DNA of 64,000 bases from the NCBI GenBank assembly GCA_024734555.1, contig JANPWX010000077.1, positions 3,799,337-3,863,336 of the forward strand. Reading direction: 5' to 3'. A model generated the notes under the pieces. That model searched no databases. It worked only from the letters and a program-made list of their open reading frames with translations, and had not been told where the DNA came from. The position numbers and the translations under genes are program-made. This document shows, one piece after another, positions 40,319 to 52,876 of this stretch (its first letter is position 1; every line of letters starts with the position of its first letter). Source of the DNA: Trochalopteron elliotii (lineage: Eukaryota; Chordata; Aves; Passeriformes; Leiothrichidae).

Positions 40319-43187
40319 GAAAATACTATATTATTTATATAATATAAAAGAATTATCATGACAAGCCCAGATCAATAAATGTGGGAGAAACTGTGATAAT
40401 TGGTGCTTTCAAGTTCAAGAAAATCTGAAATTTGAATCAATTGTCTTCACGAAAGTCCTATTTTATTACATGTACATTCAATGAATTGAGCCATACGGTA
40501 GCACACATACACACTTATAAACATATGATCTCTTTTATCTTGTGTGAACGGGACACAGGAATGACCATTGTTTCCTGAATGAGACTGATGGAGAACTCTG
40601 CCAAGCATTATTTAAGCCTACTTGAAGATTGTCCTCTGAGGACACCCTTTTCCATTTTTGTGAGGGAGTGAGCTATATATGTTGGTGTGAATATGTCAGA
40701 CATCCTGCCAAGGACTAGTCAAGAATACGTTGACTATAAAAGCAGTTCTAAAACTCACTCCTCACCCTTTTCAACCATCCACCATATGGTGTAAATTTAA
40801 GGGATCTATAGACTAGAAATCAGACTGAAGGAGATTGATAAACCAAGAGCAAAAAAACAAACCCACTCCATTCCATGGTGAGAAGCATCTTTATGAAGCA
40901 CAGCTGCGTCAGTAAAAGGGTATGACTCTTCTGACTAAGTGTAAGCATTTGTAGATACCTACATGAGAGCTTATGTTCCTGAGCTTCATTTGCTGCTTAA
41001 ATCTAGATTTCTAGCACCATTTAAGAGACTTGGATAGTTCTTCTAGTTTCTTTTCTGCCTCTTGAAAATGTGTTTCTGATTCTTCTCTGCCACTCTTGGG
41101 CAGATGCTCTAGAGACTGTAATGTGTATTAAAGCATAAGGTTAGACAATTGAATTGAGTCTCTGTGTTCTTTTTAACAGTGTGACAAGATGTAGCTAACT
41201 CCAAGAATGCCATTGCTCTTTAACAGTAAAAAAAGAGGCAAAGAATGACGAGTTGGTACATAGTCACCCTTAGTGGAGAAGACAAATTCAGGTCATACTA
41301 ATTCCCCTCCAGGGCCTTTATGAAACAACTCCTAAAGGATATAAACTAATGAGGAAAAAAAAAAAAGAAAAGAAAAGAATGAATTTCAAGAGCTACAATT
41401 TTTTTGTGTTTTTTTTAATGTTTAAATACTCTTAAAGAAAAACAGAACTTCCCCTGTTACAAATGAAATTCTTTATTGTTTATTGAAAAATAACAATCAA
41501 CCATAGTCTTAAAGTAGAATAATTTGTAATAATGTAAATCTAAAAGTGAATTTTGGTGGACTCTCAATAACACAGATTTTTTTAAACTGTTGTTTTTTCT
41601 AAATGTGTGTTTAGATACATGACCTGTCATAAATAAAAATACAACAGAAAATCATTTACCTAAATGATTTTGTACTATATCTTAGCAGAGATCACTTTAT
41701 AACCTTCCAAGAAGCAAAAGTAGTTCAGTTTTGATAAAAGGAAATTGGTGACTACTGCAGTGAGGAATGTTAGAAGACTTAGAAGGAAAACCTCAGTGTT
41801 ACAGTCTATTTATAATTTATATACACAGATGGCAAGATAAGTAGTGTGACAAGTAGAAATAATCACTCTGTCATATTCACTAAACATATTCTAACAGATG
41901 TGATACTCACAATACATCTTTTCATCATTGTAAGAATGCAATGGTATGGGGTTTTTTACTACTTGCCTTGAAGAGAAACTTCCTGACTGGTTTGCATTAC
42001 AGATTTGTCTTGCACTAAGAACTGAACTTATCTCCTTCTTGATACACTAGTACTTTAAAATTCAAATGAATTCTTGTTCTTCAGTCTTGCAAATATTGTT
42101 CTGTCTTAGATTGCTCCATCATGGCTGTCAATCTCCAGCAGAAGAGAAACCTCTCACTCAGAGTGGTGACCTTTGTATTTGTACATACTGCACTCCAAGC
42201 ATGTTCTTCACTGTTGCTTGAAAGACACAAAGAAATCATTGTTTTGATTTTTTTCTATAATTTTACTTTCATACACAGGCAACTTTTTTAAAAGCTTCTT
42301 GAACTTTTGTATTCAAAGGTTATGTTATTTTAATTTCTTTTTTTGAGAGTTATAACAAAGCCTGATTTTTTTTCCTTTTTTTTCTGAAATCTTTCACCAG
42401 TACATTTTAACTGCTTCCAGTTATACCACACTTGCTGTAATAATAATAAAATCAAAATCCAATTGGTAAAATTAATGTCCTCTTAAGTTAGGCAAATAGT
42501 CAGCTGATAAAAACTGAAGTAGCTATAACCCGAAGGAATAAAATCGAACCTGAAGGTAACAAAAAAACCTTCAAATTCACTAGGAAAGTCAAGTGATTAG
42601 CAAAACATACAAGTTTATACTATAATAATCAGAGGTAATTGTGACAAACACTGATTTTAGAAAAAAAACAATTTCATGACATTTACTGTAGATATTTAGA
42701 AAGATAGACCTACTTGATTTGATGTTTTCAGTTCTTCAAGTAATTTCAAAGTTTCATGAAAAAGAAATAAGCAACTTTTCAAAAAGGTCAAATAGAAATC
42801 AAATCTTCTATTGAGTTATGAAACAGTGGCCTCACAGGGAACAGACTTCAAGAAACTTTTCCTAAATATTACAGTAATATATATAAGATATGTGAAACAT
42901 GAGAAGTTTTAGTTTTTAGGTACTTTATACTTTTCAGCCACTCTATAGAAACATTCAGGTGCTATCACAGTGATCAATATCTAGTTAAAAAAAATGAAAG
43001 AAACTGTTATATACAAGGAAAAAAAAAATCACTGAAGTCTACATACACACACTTGCCTGCTCTTGACCAAAGTATCATCCCAAGATCTCTCCACAGTGCA
43101 AACATGGATATTGACCACAAGATAAAGACATTCCTGTTCATATTGGTACTTACTATTATATGTTCACGCAGTGGACTGCTATTGGCA

Positions 43188-43891
43188 ACCATTGAAATAA
43201 TAGGGTCAGAAGGGACCCTCAAGGATCATCAAAGTCCAGCTCCTGGTTGGTCCTGCACAGGACAGGGCCAGGAATCACATGATGGGCCTGAGTGCTCTCC
43301 AAACACTTCTTGAAGTCTGCCAGGCTTGGTCCTGTGACCACTTCCCTGAAGAGCCAGTTCCAGTGCCCAGCCACCCTCTGGGTGAAGAACATTTTTCTGA
43401 TATCCAACCTTAACCTCCCCTGACACATCCTCTGGCCATTGCCTTGGATCCTGTCACTGATCACCACAGAGAAGAGATCAGTGTCTGCCCCTCCTCTTCC
43501 CCTAATGAGGAAGTTGCGACTGCAATGAGGTCTCCCATCAGTCTCCTCCAGGCTGTACAGACCAAGTGACCTCGTCCTCCCTGTGTATGTCTTCACCATC
43601 ATCATGTCCCTCCTCTGGATGCTCTCTAATGGTTTAATGTCATTCTTATATAGTATCACCCAGAACTGCCCCCAGCACTCAAGGTGAGGCCGCCCCAGTG
43701 CAGAGCAGAGCAGGACAATCCCCTCCCTTGCCTGGCTGGTCAAGCTGTGCCTGATGAACCCCAGGACAGGGCTGCCCCTCCTGGCTGCCAGGGCACTGCT
43801 GACGCGTGTTCAAGTTTTCATCAACAAGGATCCCTAGATCCCCTTCCACAGTGCTGCTTTTCGCCATATCTTTCTCCAGTCTGTACATACA
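43188..43891 (-). mobile_element. CR1 LINE, 0.7 kb, minus strand, long intact frame
   Basis: On the plus strand the start reads 'gggtcagaagggaccctc', the reverse of a CR1 3' end, and the body has the reversed CR1 words 'gttccagtgcccagccaccc' and 'tccctcctctggatgctctc'. On the minus strand a frame of 174 codons (43743 to 43219) stays open through the ORF2 C-terminal region (for example 'RRDMMMVKTYTGRTRSLGLYSLEE', 'RLRLDIRKMFFTQRVAGHWN'). It lacks the RT catalytic core and has no CR1 5' end, so it is a truncated remnant. Its higher GC content stands out from the flanks. Confidence 0.92.
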
Positions 43892-45292
43892 TCATATAGT
43901 TTTACATTATGCTGTTTTTTAGCCTAAGCTATTAAAATGTTCTTGTCTTTTTTTTTCCCAGAATAGGTTTTGAATAAGTAATTTTCTGTACAGAATGCCT
44001 GCAAGAAGTATGGTAGGTAGTATGAGGAACTGTGCTGCCAGGGGAAAAAAGTGAGTGTACAGTGTGATTTACTGAGCTGTGACAATGACCTTTACTCCAG
44101 CAAACACACACAATGCAACATGCACTGAGGTATTTTATGAGTATTTTCATCTGCAGGAGTGGGCAAATTCAGCCAGCATGATCCTGATACATGATGGAGG
44201 AAAAATTGTCTCTTCCTTTATCTGTTGCATCAACAAAAGGTTTCAGAAAGTTTGGGCTGTACAAGGCTGCAGGTCAAGTGGCATAAGAATAAAATAGTAT
44301 ATTGTACATAAGTATAAAATAGCATGATATTTCTGCAAGTTCTGAAATATGCTGGCGACTTGGATTTCCATGGAGGATTTACATTTTTATTAGCATCCAC
44401 AGAGCCAAACTGCACAATGAGTCTGGCAAATGACCCAGCTGCTGATAGCCAGTAATTCCAGGAAACAGAAGGCACCTGATGTGATGCTCAAATATTTATT
44501 TGCATTTTTTATCTACTTGTTTCTTTTCTGGAACATACTGAAAATGCGTGTCCTCTTGTAAACAGACAAGAATCAAACAATGCTTTGAAAACAACCAGAA
44601 CTGATGTGTGACAGATGCTTCTTTGTGTCTGGCAATATATTTTCATCTAAAAGTTTCAGAGACGCTCTGCTTTTAATGGTTGGTATTTTCTATTAAGAAG
44701 GCAAACAGCATTAGTCACATTGGGAATAATTGTCTAAAACTCAGTAAACACTGTAAAAACGGATCAGTTCAAAACTCTCTAAACATATAGGCGATTAAAT
44801 TTATAAGCATGTGATCATCCTGCAGGAGCAAAAGTGACCATTGTAAGCATACTGGTGCCCATGCTCTGCCTTTCAATTTATAGAAAGTGAAGTGTATGTG
44901 GTAAAACACACAAAAGGCTGAGGGGTGATGGCGGCCTTTTCTATAAATCCTGTACCTTGAACACAAAACTTTAAGAAGATTTCCTGCCTCAGTGTCTGTT
45001 CTCTTTTTCCTTTCAGAACAACTTGCTTAAATTCCTCAAAGCTGCTGTTAACTTGACAAACAGTTTCTGAAGTAAGATAACTTGACAAACAGTTTCTGAA
45101 GTAAGATCTGTAAATACTAAACTGTGAACATTTGACTAATTGCATTGTGGTATTAAAAAAGACAGAAACATTACCAAAAAATCTTCCTTGCTGTGTACAG
45201 TTGTTTTTTGAACTCATCCAAAAAGCCTACAGGCATGTAATATTTTAGCTGAATTTCTCAGCTGTCTTTATGTGGGTGGACTAAAAGAAAAA
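43892..45292. other. Spacer with an exact tandem duplication
   Basis: No gene recognised. A 29-bp perfect duplication lies at 45050-45107. The frames of 65-114 codons on the minus strand at 44769-45217 have no family resemblance. Confidence 0.5.
45050..45107 (+). repeat. Perfect 29-bp tandem duplication
   Basis: The 29-mer beginning aacttgacaaacagtttctg occupies 45050-45078 and again 45079-45107 with no mismatch. Identity between copies implies a recent event. Confidence 0.97.
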
Positions 45293-45382
45293 AAACCAAA
45301 CCAAACCAAACCAAACAAAACAAAACAAAAAACCAAACCAAAACAAAAAACTCCCAACAAAACAAACAAACAAACAAACAAG
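45293..45382. repeat. (CCAAA)n/(CAAA)n low-complexity tract
   Basis: Tandem aaacc units change to aaaac and then to caaa units. The minus-strand frame through it gives F/L/V-rich nonsense. Confidence 0.9.
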
Positions 45383-46417
45383 AAAACCACTTGTGTCTTT
45401 CCATAAATTGGAAGTTTATCTGCATTTGTTTGAACTGGCTTCAGGATAAAAGTATTTTTTTTTTTCGTGAAGAGGATAATTATGCCAGCAGTGTAGAATA
45501 TCCTGCTTATACTGGCATTCAACTCCAGTTCAGGTTTCTGTTTCCAATACCTTTAGTGAATTTTTGGGCCTTTCTGTTAACAACTTGCTTCTCAGTGGGT
45601 TAGGAAATGCTTGTCTGTCACAGAAGTCTATCAAGTACTTTGCCAAACCACATGCACACTGACAGTTACCATTTACTGATGAGAGATGAATATTGATGCC
45701 ATAGTTGCCATGGAATAAATACTAAACACAAAACAGCATGATCCCCATCACAACAGGCACATTGAATAGTTCAGTGCTAATGTGATCATATTTCACAGGA
45801 AGCCCTTAATTTTCATTGTCAGGTTCCTGTCATAACCTTCCAGATAGCATGGCTGTTGTAAACCTTTCTTCTTTCTTTTGTAAACCTAGCCAGTCCTTGG
45901 ATTTCTGCCATGTCAGGGAGCTGCCATCCAAAGGAACAGATGGATTGCACAAGAAACAGGCTCTTCTTTACTGAGATGGGTGGTGACTGTATAAGGTGGC
46001 AGGGCTAATCAATTTACCTGCACATTCCAGGTTATACACAGCACATGTAAACATTTAGCAGAATCATATCAATGTTTGTGCAACAAGGAGTCAAGCATAG
46101 TAATCCATTAAAGGAAGTACACACTTTATGAAAGATATAAGAGGAATGTAGAACTCTAATAACTCGCATTTAGATAATTTAAGACAGCTAAACTTTTTAA
46201 TGCCTCCCTTTATTAAAGTCCTCCTTTACTCCTGACATTTACTTTCCCCTGTTTCAAATTCACACCTCTTTTGACACTTCTGATATATTGGATTTGATTT
46301 CCCAAACCTCATTTCTATTGTCCCTGACAGTGCCACCGTCTTCATCTGATCCCTAGTTTCTGGCTGAACATAACACTTCTTCCACAAAAATTCTACACCG
46401 TGACAAGATGGGAAATT
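45383..46417. other. AT-rich spacer
   Basis: No gene or clear interspersed repeat seen. Confidence 0.5.
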
Positions 46418-46500
46418 TCATAATACCACAGATTTAAGGTCAAAAGGAACCATTAGATCATCTGATCTCACCTCCTACACAGCAGAGGTTATTTCATGCC
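46418..46500 (-). mobile_element. Ancient CR1/L3-like 3' fragment
   Basis: 'gatttaaggtcaaaaggaac', 'cattagatcatctgatctca' and 'cctcctacacagcagagg' together resemble the reversed 3' end of old CR1-type LINEs shared by birds, turtles and crocodilians (pattern: gatttaagg-cagaagggaccattagatcatctagtctgacctcc). The match is short and decays after about 46500. The assignment comes from remembered consensus. Confidence 0.6.
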
Positions 46501-48700
46501 AGTGTAATTTTGTTTATTTCATGCTAGTCTACTGTCATTTTGAGGATATTAACTTAGTTTTTTAATTTCAACCTTAATTCTACACACCTCCATAATACTT
46601 TTTCTTTTAAATAAACTTTTCCCTATATAAAACCTTCAAAATTACTATTATTTTTCACTAATATTATGAATAAAACAATAAGTGTAGAATTGTGCTCATT
46701 TTTCTGTACAGATTTCAAATATTCTGGTAATCTATACTACTCTAGGATACCTAAAGGACAAAATTCTAATCAATAGAATCTATCCTTGGGTGTTAGTCAT
46801 AAAGGACATATTGAGAAATAAATAGAAAGAAATCCACAATTTAAAAGTCAGGAGAAATAAAGCAGCTAATATTTTTTTTTCTTTCAGTCCACCCACACAA
46901 TATCTGAAGACGGCTGAGAAATTCAGCTGCAATATTAAATGTCTGTGAGCTTTTTAGATGAGTTTAAAAACAACTGTGCACAGTAAGGAAGTTTTTTTGT
47001 ATATTTCTATTTTTTTAATCCTACAATGCAATTAGTCAAATATGCACATCATTGAAGTCACTTGAATGCATACTTATGGAGAGAAATGTGATTTTGAAAT
47101 CCTTCATTACTTATTTATGTATTAATTTCATACATTTCAAGAGAGAACTCTCATTCTTCTGCAAATTAGTATGTGGTCAGAAATCTTTTCATATTAACAT
47201 TCTAAGATATAAAATTCAGTTAAATTGATGTTGATGCTTTATGAACTGGTGACCAGTAAAACCCAAATTTGACTTGTTTCCAACTGTCAAAATATAACAT
47301 ATTGAAAACACTAGCCCAGAAAATGTATATGGATTTTCTAGAATTAAATCAATATGTATGTATACTGTATGTGCACAAATTGAAGTTCCAAAATAATTTC
47401 ATATAATAAAGACTATGAGAATAAGTCTTCCATAAACACCGTTATTCTTGAAATAGGAATGACATCTGTTGTATCAGGAAAACATTACAGTAACCTTGTA
47501 TGACATGGCAGCTTTCAGGAATACTATACTTAGGTATAGTAGGTATACAAAGGCTGTTTTGCAAATATTTCATTCACAGTTTTCTATCCTGATGTGGACA
47601 AAAATGAAGAAGATCTGGGTTTTTTTCCCAATTGCAAAAGCTTTGAAACTCTTAATATGTGAATGGTAAAATTATAATTATGTATAATAATTACTGGAGT
47701 AGGTCATTATTTTCTCCTCTATACCCAAGCAGTCATCAAAACCCAAGATCACATATTCCCAAGCAGGTGGTTCATGTCAGTATTTCAGTTTGACTTTAGT
47801 CTTCTGAAAGAAGAAATGTAAGGGAGCAAAAGCCCCACTTCTTTGAAACTGCATAGTCAGTTACAAATATGTAACCATATTTGAGAGATAAGCAAATACA
47901 TAAATAATTCCAAGGAATTTTCATGTGTTGAACAGAAACACAGACATTTGATACTTTGATGTGTCCCATTACCTTGTGATTAAAGGGATAAAAAAAGATG
48001 CATACAAATTGGTCGCCTAATTCAGGAAACAACTTTTTGCAGACAAGAGACATGATCACTTTAAAGATGACTGATGGAAATTCCAAAAGATGAAGACATA
48101 GAAAACAATTAGGAAAATAAAAGAAAATCGAGGTAGAACACAACAAAATAGAACATCTGTTCCATTTTTTAAAATATTCACATAATTTTATTCTTAAAAC
48201 ATTTTAGTAGACATAAAAAAATATTGTCATCTTTTAAAAATCAGCAGAAAACACTGTGTTGCAAGAAGTTGAGCAGATAAGCTCAACTAATTTTTTACTA
48301 GACAGCTACCCATAAGTGTGAATGGAAGCAACAAGGGAAAAACACTGCCACAAAAGTTTCAGAAAAATACAGCTTAGGTCAAGGGTTACTGGGATGTAAG
48401 TGAAAAACAAACCACTGAATTGCAAATAGAAGGGTCTTTATCATTACCAAGATTATTGGCATCTGTGACATTGTGCACCAATCCACTACTTGATTTCCCC
48501 AAAGGAATCATTGTTGTTCAGGACACTGGCCAAAGACACTGTTCTCTCAGCACTGAGTTTTATAACCTGATGTGTCATCCAGAGCAGTCTGCCTACCCTG
48601 TAATCTGCTCTAGGCTACTTCAGAGTTCAGAGATCACTTTGGATGCATTTCCCACTCCCTGCTTATGCTGTTACCAGTATACTACAATAGGGTTATAACC
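46501..48700. other. AT-rich spacer
   Basis: Nothing gene-like. A 116-codon minus frame at 47796-48146 is low in recognisable motifs and is treated as chance. Confidence 0.45.
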
Positions 48701-48784
48701 ATGGGAAGACTATCACTGTAGCACTTATGAACAGTGTTAAGATAGGATGTAATGCTGAAATAATAGTCCAGAAGCTGACAGCAG

Positions 48785-49330
48785 CTATCTGACAGAGATG
48801 ACAGTGAGAGATGTACTTAAGGGAGCTGCGTACTTTCTAGATGCTCTGTTAGAGGTTGTGCAGTAAGCCATTTTAGCATGAATGATGCCTTGATATGCTG
48901 TAGTGCACCACTGCTGCAAGTCATTCAGCAACTTCTGTGTCACTTGACAGAAAGAAGAGAGTTTTATCCTTGCGTACATGATCCTGCCCCTCTCTTGCTT
49001 TTCCATCAAAGTCTCGTACATTTTGATCATAATTGCTAATCGATTCTGTTGTTCTATGCCTTCAGTGAGGTATCTGAGTATTACCATCCACCACTCTACT
49101 GTCATTCCCATACATCATGTCTTGAGTATGTTAAATTTTACACTTTTATCTTCCTAAGTGGGCACTGCTCATATTACTGGGTCATTACCATTATTTAACA
49201 CACTTGTGGATTGTTCTGCCAGAGCTCATATGCATATAATTAGTATGTCACAGTCCTCAGAGCCACACAAGTTCTTGAGCTTGCTATGGGTGCCACGCCC
49301 ATAGGTGACTGTGGTATAATCACTGCCTTG
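48785..49330 (-). pseudogene. Decayed coding-like segment of unknown origin
   Basis: The minus strand has a 108-codon open frame at 49111-48785. Its composition looks protein-like instead of low complexity: 'EWWMVILRYLTEGIEQQNRL', 'MYETLMEKQERGRIMYARIK', 'LSSFCQVTQKLLNDLQQWC'. Charged and hydrophobic residues alternate as in helical proteins. Upstream, up to about 49330, a second phase contains peptide-like words such as 'HSKLKNLCGSEDCDILIICI' and 'ALAEQSTSVLNNGNDPVI' separated by stops, as if the coding region has decayed with frameshifts. No family was recognised. Possibilities are a retroelement gag-like remnant, a retropseudogene or chance. No LTR or poly(A) tail was found beside it. Confidence 0.35.
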
Positions 49331-50261
49331 ACTGCAAGTTTCACATCCTTGATGTCTGTTAAATGATCAGAACTATCTGCCTAGTTTCCCGCTGGATGGC
49401 TTGTTCTTTTCTGCTTATTTTCCCACTGGATGGCTTTTTGGCTTCCTGATAAATGATATTCAGCAAAAGAATATATGTAAAGGATCTAGATGTAGATTCA
49501 ATTGCATATTGCCTTATTTACTCATCTTTTATTTCACATCTTTTCCCCTTCCTGGAAGTGATGACTTCAGTCCATGCTGTATAAGATTGCTCACATTTTC
49601 TTCTACCCTGTGCATTTTCAATGCCATGTTTCCATTGACCTCTCAGGTTTTATGTACACTAGGCAATTAAAGTACCTTCAGCCATGCCCTTACATCTTGA
49701 GGTGGAGCTATTGAATTAATCTTATTTTTGACAACAGTACATTATTTATTTGCTGTTTTTCTGATGATTTTCAATGGTAATAATTAATAATTTTCTGTCC
49801 TTTACAGCATATACTTGTTTTCTCAACTCAATTTCCTTTGGAATGTCCTTCAACTTCTGATTCTTAGTGAGAATACATGCTGCAGTTGCTCAAAACTGAG
49901 AACATCTTGTAGAGAAGGAAAGGCTTTGCAACATGTCTCAAATATGAGGACAGGGCTGAGAAGTACGGCCTAGCTTCAGGGTCAAGGAAGAGAGGAGAGA
50001 AGGAGAGAGGGAAAAGAGAGCAGAGGTGGATGAAAGTGACCTTTCACATCCTATAATTAAAGAATTTTTTTTATTTTTGCTGATACCACATGTAGAAAAT
50101 GATGTAGTTACAGTGATATGTCAGAACTGACCTCAGAGGTGACAGACTGAGTTATGACAAAGCCACCCTGAAGTCCATTTGGAGCAAAGATATCAGGGTC
50201 AAAGAATGTAGCTGCAGAAAAAGGTAGCTTTATACTAGTTTTTCTTTTTTTTTTTTTCTAG
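49331..50261. other. Spacer with purine-rich tract
   Basis: No gene recognised. Purine-only wording (agagaggagagaagg type) at about 49987-50033 is the only notable feature. Confidence 0.5.
49987..50033. repeat. GA-rich low-complexity tract
   Basis: A nearly pure purine run of aggagag and gagagaa words. Confidence 0.7.
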
Positions 50262-50646
50262 AACTCCTTGGAAGGTCTCCTTTGTTTCTCTTCAGTGGGG
50301 AGAGAAATTTGGGAGATCTTATTAGTGCCTATAAGTACCAGAAGGTAGGGTGCAAAGGGGATAGTACTAGGCCATTTTCAGTGGTGATGACAGGACCAGA
50401 GGCAACGGGCGCAAAGTGGAGTGTGGGAGATTCCCTCTGATCATCTGATGATGCCTTTTCTTATGGTCAGGATGACCAGGTACATGTTGCCCACAGACAC
50501 TGTGGAGGGTCCATTCTTAAAAACAGTCAAAAACCTTCTGGACTTGGTCATCAACAACTGCTTCTATGTGACCTTACCTGAGCAGGGGATTTGGATGAAA
50601 TGACCTCTAGAAGTCCCTTCTAACCTCAGTTATTCTGTGATATTTA
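50262..50646 (+). mobile_element. CR1 LINE 3' fragment, older subfamily
   Basis: This contains 'gggagatcttattagtgcct', 'ataagtaccagaaggtaggg', 'caggaccagaggcaacgggc' and, near the end, 'cctgagcaggggatttggat' and 'gacctctagaagtcccttct'. These are the 3' UTR words of a CR1 subfamily different from the copies at 4571 and 34782. It ends at 'attctgtgatat' near 50644. An internal segment is missing. Confidence 0.88.
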
Positions 50647-52347
50647 GATACCTGTGACATAATTACTCAATTAGAAATCTACAGATGTTTACTTCCAAAC
50701 TCAAACATTTTGCAGTATCATCTCCTATTTTGAGCTAATTGCATTCAGTTTCAAGTGAATAAAAAAAAAAAACCAAACCCAAACCACCTTCAGTGTACAG
50801 AAGCTTATATAAATCATGTAATAGATATCCTTAATTTGACATTTCGTTAACTGAGTACTTCATCATTTGGCATTATGCTACACAGCCTTAAGACAGTTTT
50901 CTGAAAGCTCAGCGTTGTTTTCTCCATCATAAAATGTTCCAGTCAGTAGTTTTTATGTTTGCTTAATATTTTTATAATTCAGCATTGCACTCCTAATTAC
51001 AAGTAATATTAAAGCAATCAAAATAAGTGTAGTAAAGGGTGAACTATGCAAGATATTCTGTCTACTGACAGATCACATAATTTTCAAATAATGAAAGCAA
51101 CAGGATTCATAACATGAAGCTGTCACATACATTTTATAAATAAGAAAATATTTACATTGGATTCAGCTTTTTACTACTGTACAAAATAAATCTGATTTAC
51201 AAATGCATCAAGTTTTCAGCCTGACTGGAAATCAGATTATTTTTTTTTTTAATTAGGGTTCAGTAATAATTGAAATAGTTGTTCTTTTCTATTGATTAGT
51301 GCTTTCATCAGAGGCTCTCAAAAACTCTGATTACTATTAGCTAATACTCTTTTTAGAATGTTATCATCTTATTTTACAGATGGAGAAACTATTGTCCACA
51401 GTCCTTTTAATTTTTTTAAGAGTCACACAGAAAATACATGATAATACTAGGAACAAGACTTGGATTGCCTCGGTGAAGGCAATAATTGTATGGTGTACAA
51501 AAATTAAAAAATCCTGTAAAGCTTAATTGGATGAAAATGTCCACATACAACTCCTAAACTTGAACTTTCACAAAGTTAATTTTCTCTGTAGAGGATTCTT
51601 TGTATTCTAATAGACTGTACATGTACATCACAAATTAGAAATTAAATCCTTAAAGGTTTCCAGATTTTTCAGAAGAAACTTGACTGACATGAATTACAAA
51701 CAAAAGTGAAATATTTCTGTTACACATCTTTAGCAAGCTGAAATTATAAGATTTCTGTTTGCAAAAATTTGGCCTTTTTAGATGTCTCTAATAATGATTG
51801 TGAAATTTTGCATGCAATCAAATAGCTTCAATTCTGCAATGTTAGAACTCTGTTTAATAACAGAATCCAAGTATTTCTACAGGCACAAAACCAGAAAGAG
51901 GTTGTGCAAACATAATTTTAAGTTAAATATTTGGTATTGGGATATCGATGAGTACAAGACTGTTTAAATGTCACATCATATTTTTTGGGGAAGAAAAGCA
52001 ATGTTGATATCTCAAGAGTGATAACAACAAAATTCATGTCAGATGAAGATCACAGTTGTGATAAAATTATATTTAGAAATATGGATGCAAAAAATATTAG
52101 TGCATAATAATTTTAAAGACCCACTTTAGGCAGCATTCAACTGCAGTACATGTCCATTGCAGGACTCTAACTAACAACCATTTTGCTTAGATAGGTACCC
52201 TCATGCTTTACATAAAACAATCTCTTTTGTGTCTCTCCTGATGAGTAAATTGTATAAAAGTGATACAAAAATCATGTTTGTTAATGAATATTTTTCCAAG
52301 TTTCCACAGAAATCTCAAATGGAAATGTAAATCAATCAACCTTTTAC
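50647..52347. other. AT-rich spacer
   Basis: No gene or clear repeat seen beyond A and T runs, such as the A run near 50760. Confidence 0.5.
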
Positions 52348-52521
52348 TCCATCCATCCACGCATCCATCCACGCATCCATCCATCCACGCATCCATCCAC
52401 GCATCCACGCATCCATCCACGCATCCACGCATCCACGCATCCATGCATCCATCCATCCATCCATCCATCCATCCATCCATCCATCCATCCATCCATCCAT
52501 CCATCCATCCATCCATCCATC
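52348..52521 (+). repeat. (CCAT)n array with CCACGCAT variant units
   Basis: The left part (about 52348-52448) mixes CCAT with CCACGCAT units. The right part (about 52449-52521) is nearly pure CCAT, about 18 copies. Frames give WMDG or SIHP polymers and are artefacts. The variant side keeps CpG, with one CATG form near 52443. Confidence 0.97.
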
Positions 52522-52824
52522 GAAAACCCCAGCAGAAAAGGCACAAAATTAGTGGATTTTGGAGGTGAACAAGGAAAGGAGACTAGCTTTGCTACTCACT
52601 TCTTCTGATATAATGTTCAAATTATATATAATTTGGGTTTTACAATGAGGCTGGTTATTTCTGTAATAAAATGTTGATGTTATTAAAAATTGGGAAACTG
52701 CATTGATCATATTCTTGATTGGTTCATTTCACTATGATCTGTAAATACCTTCACTGCAAGTTGAACACATTCCCCATTAAATTTTCAGTTTTCATAATAA
52801 AATATAGATCAATAGTGGTTATTA

Positions 52825-52876
52825 TTCATATGAAATTATTATCTAAAATATTCATATGAAATTATTATCTAAAATA
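52825..52876 (+). repeat. Perfect 26-bp tandem duplication
   Basis: The 26-mer beginning attcatatgaaattattatc is present twice, head to tail, without mismatch. Confidence 0.95.

Larger units (their letters stand above)
38268..43187. other. AT-rich spacer with one LTR fragment
   Basis: Apart from the LTR piece at 39490-39600 and a 14-mer tandem at 40291-40318, nothing is recognised. Purine-rich wording lies near 41352-41380. Confidence 0.5.

Noticed and set aside
52348..52521. Possible CRISPR-like array
   Set aside because: There are no spacers. It is a continuous short tandem repeat in animal DNA.
52208..52568. Frames giving WMDG and SIHP polymers
   Set aside because: They are translations of the CCAT microsatellite on either strand.
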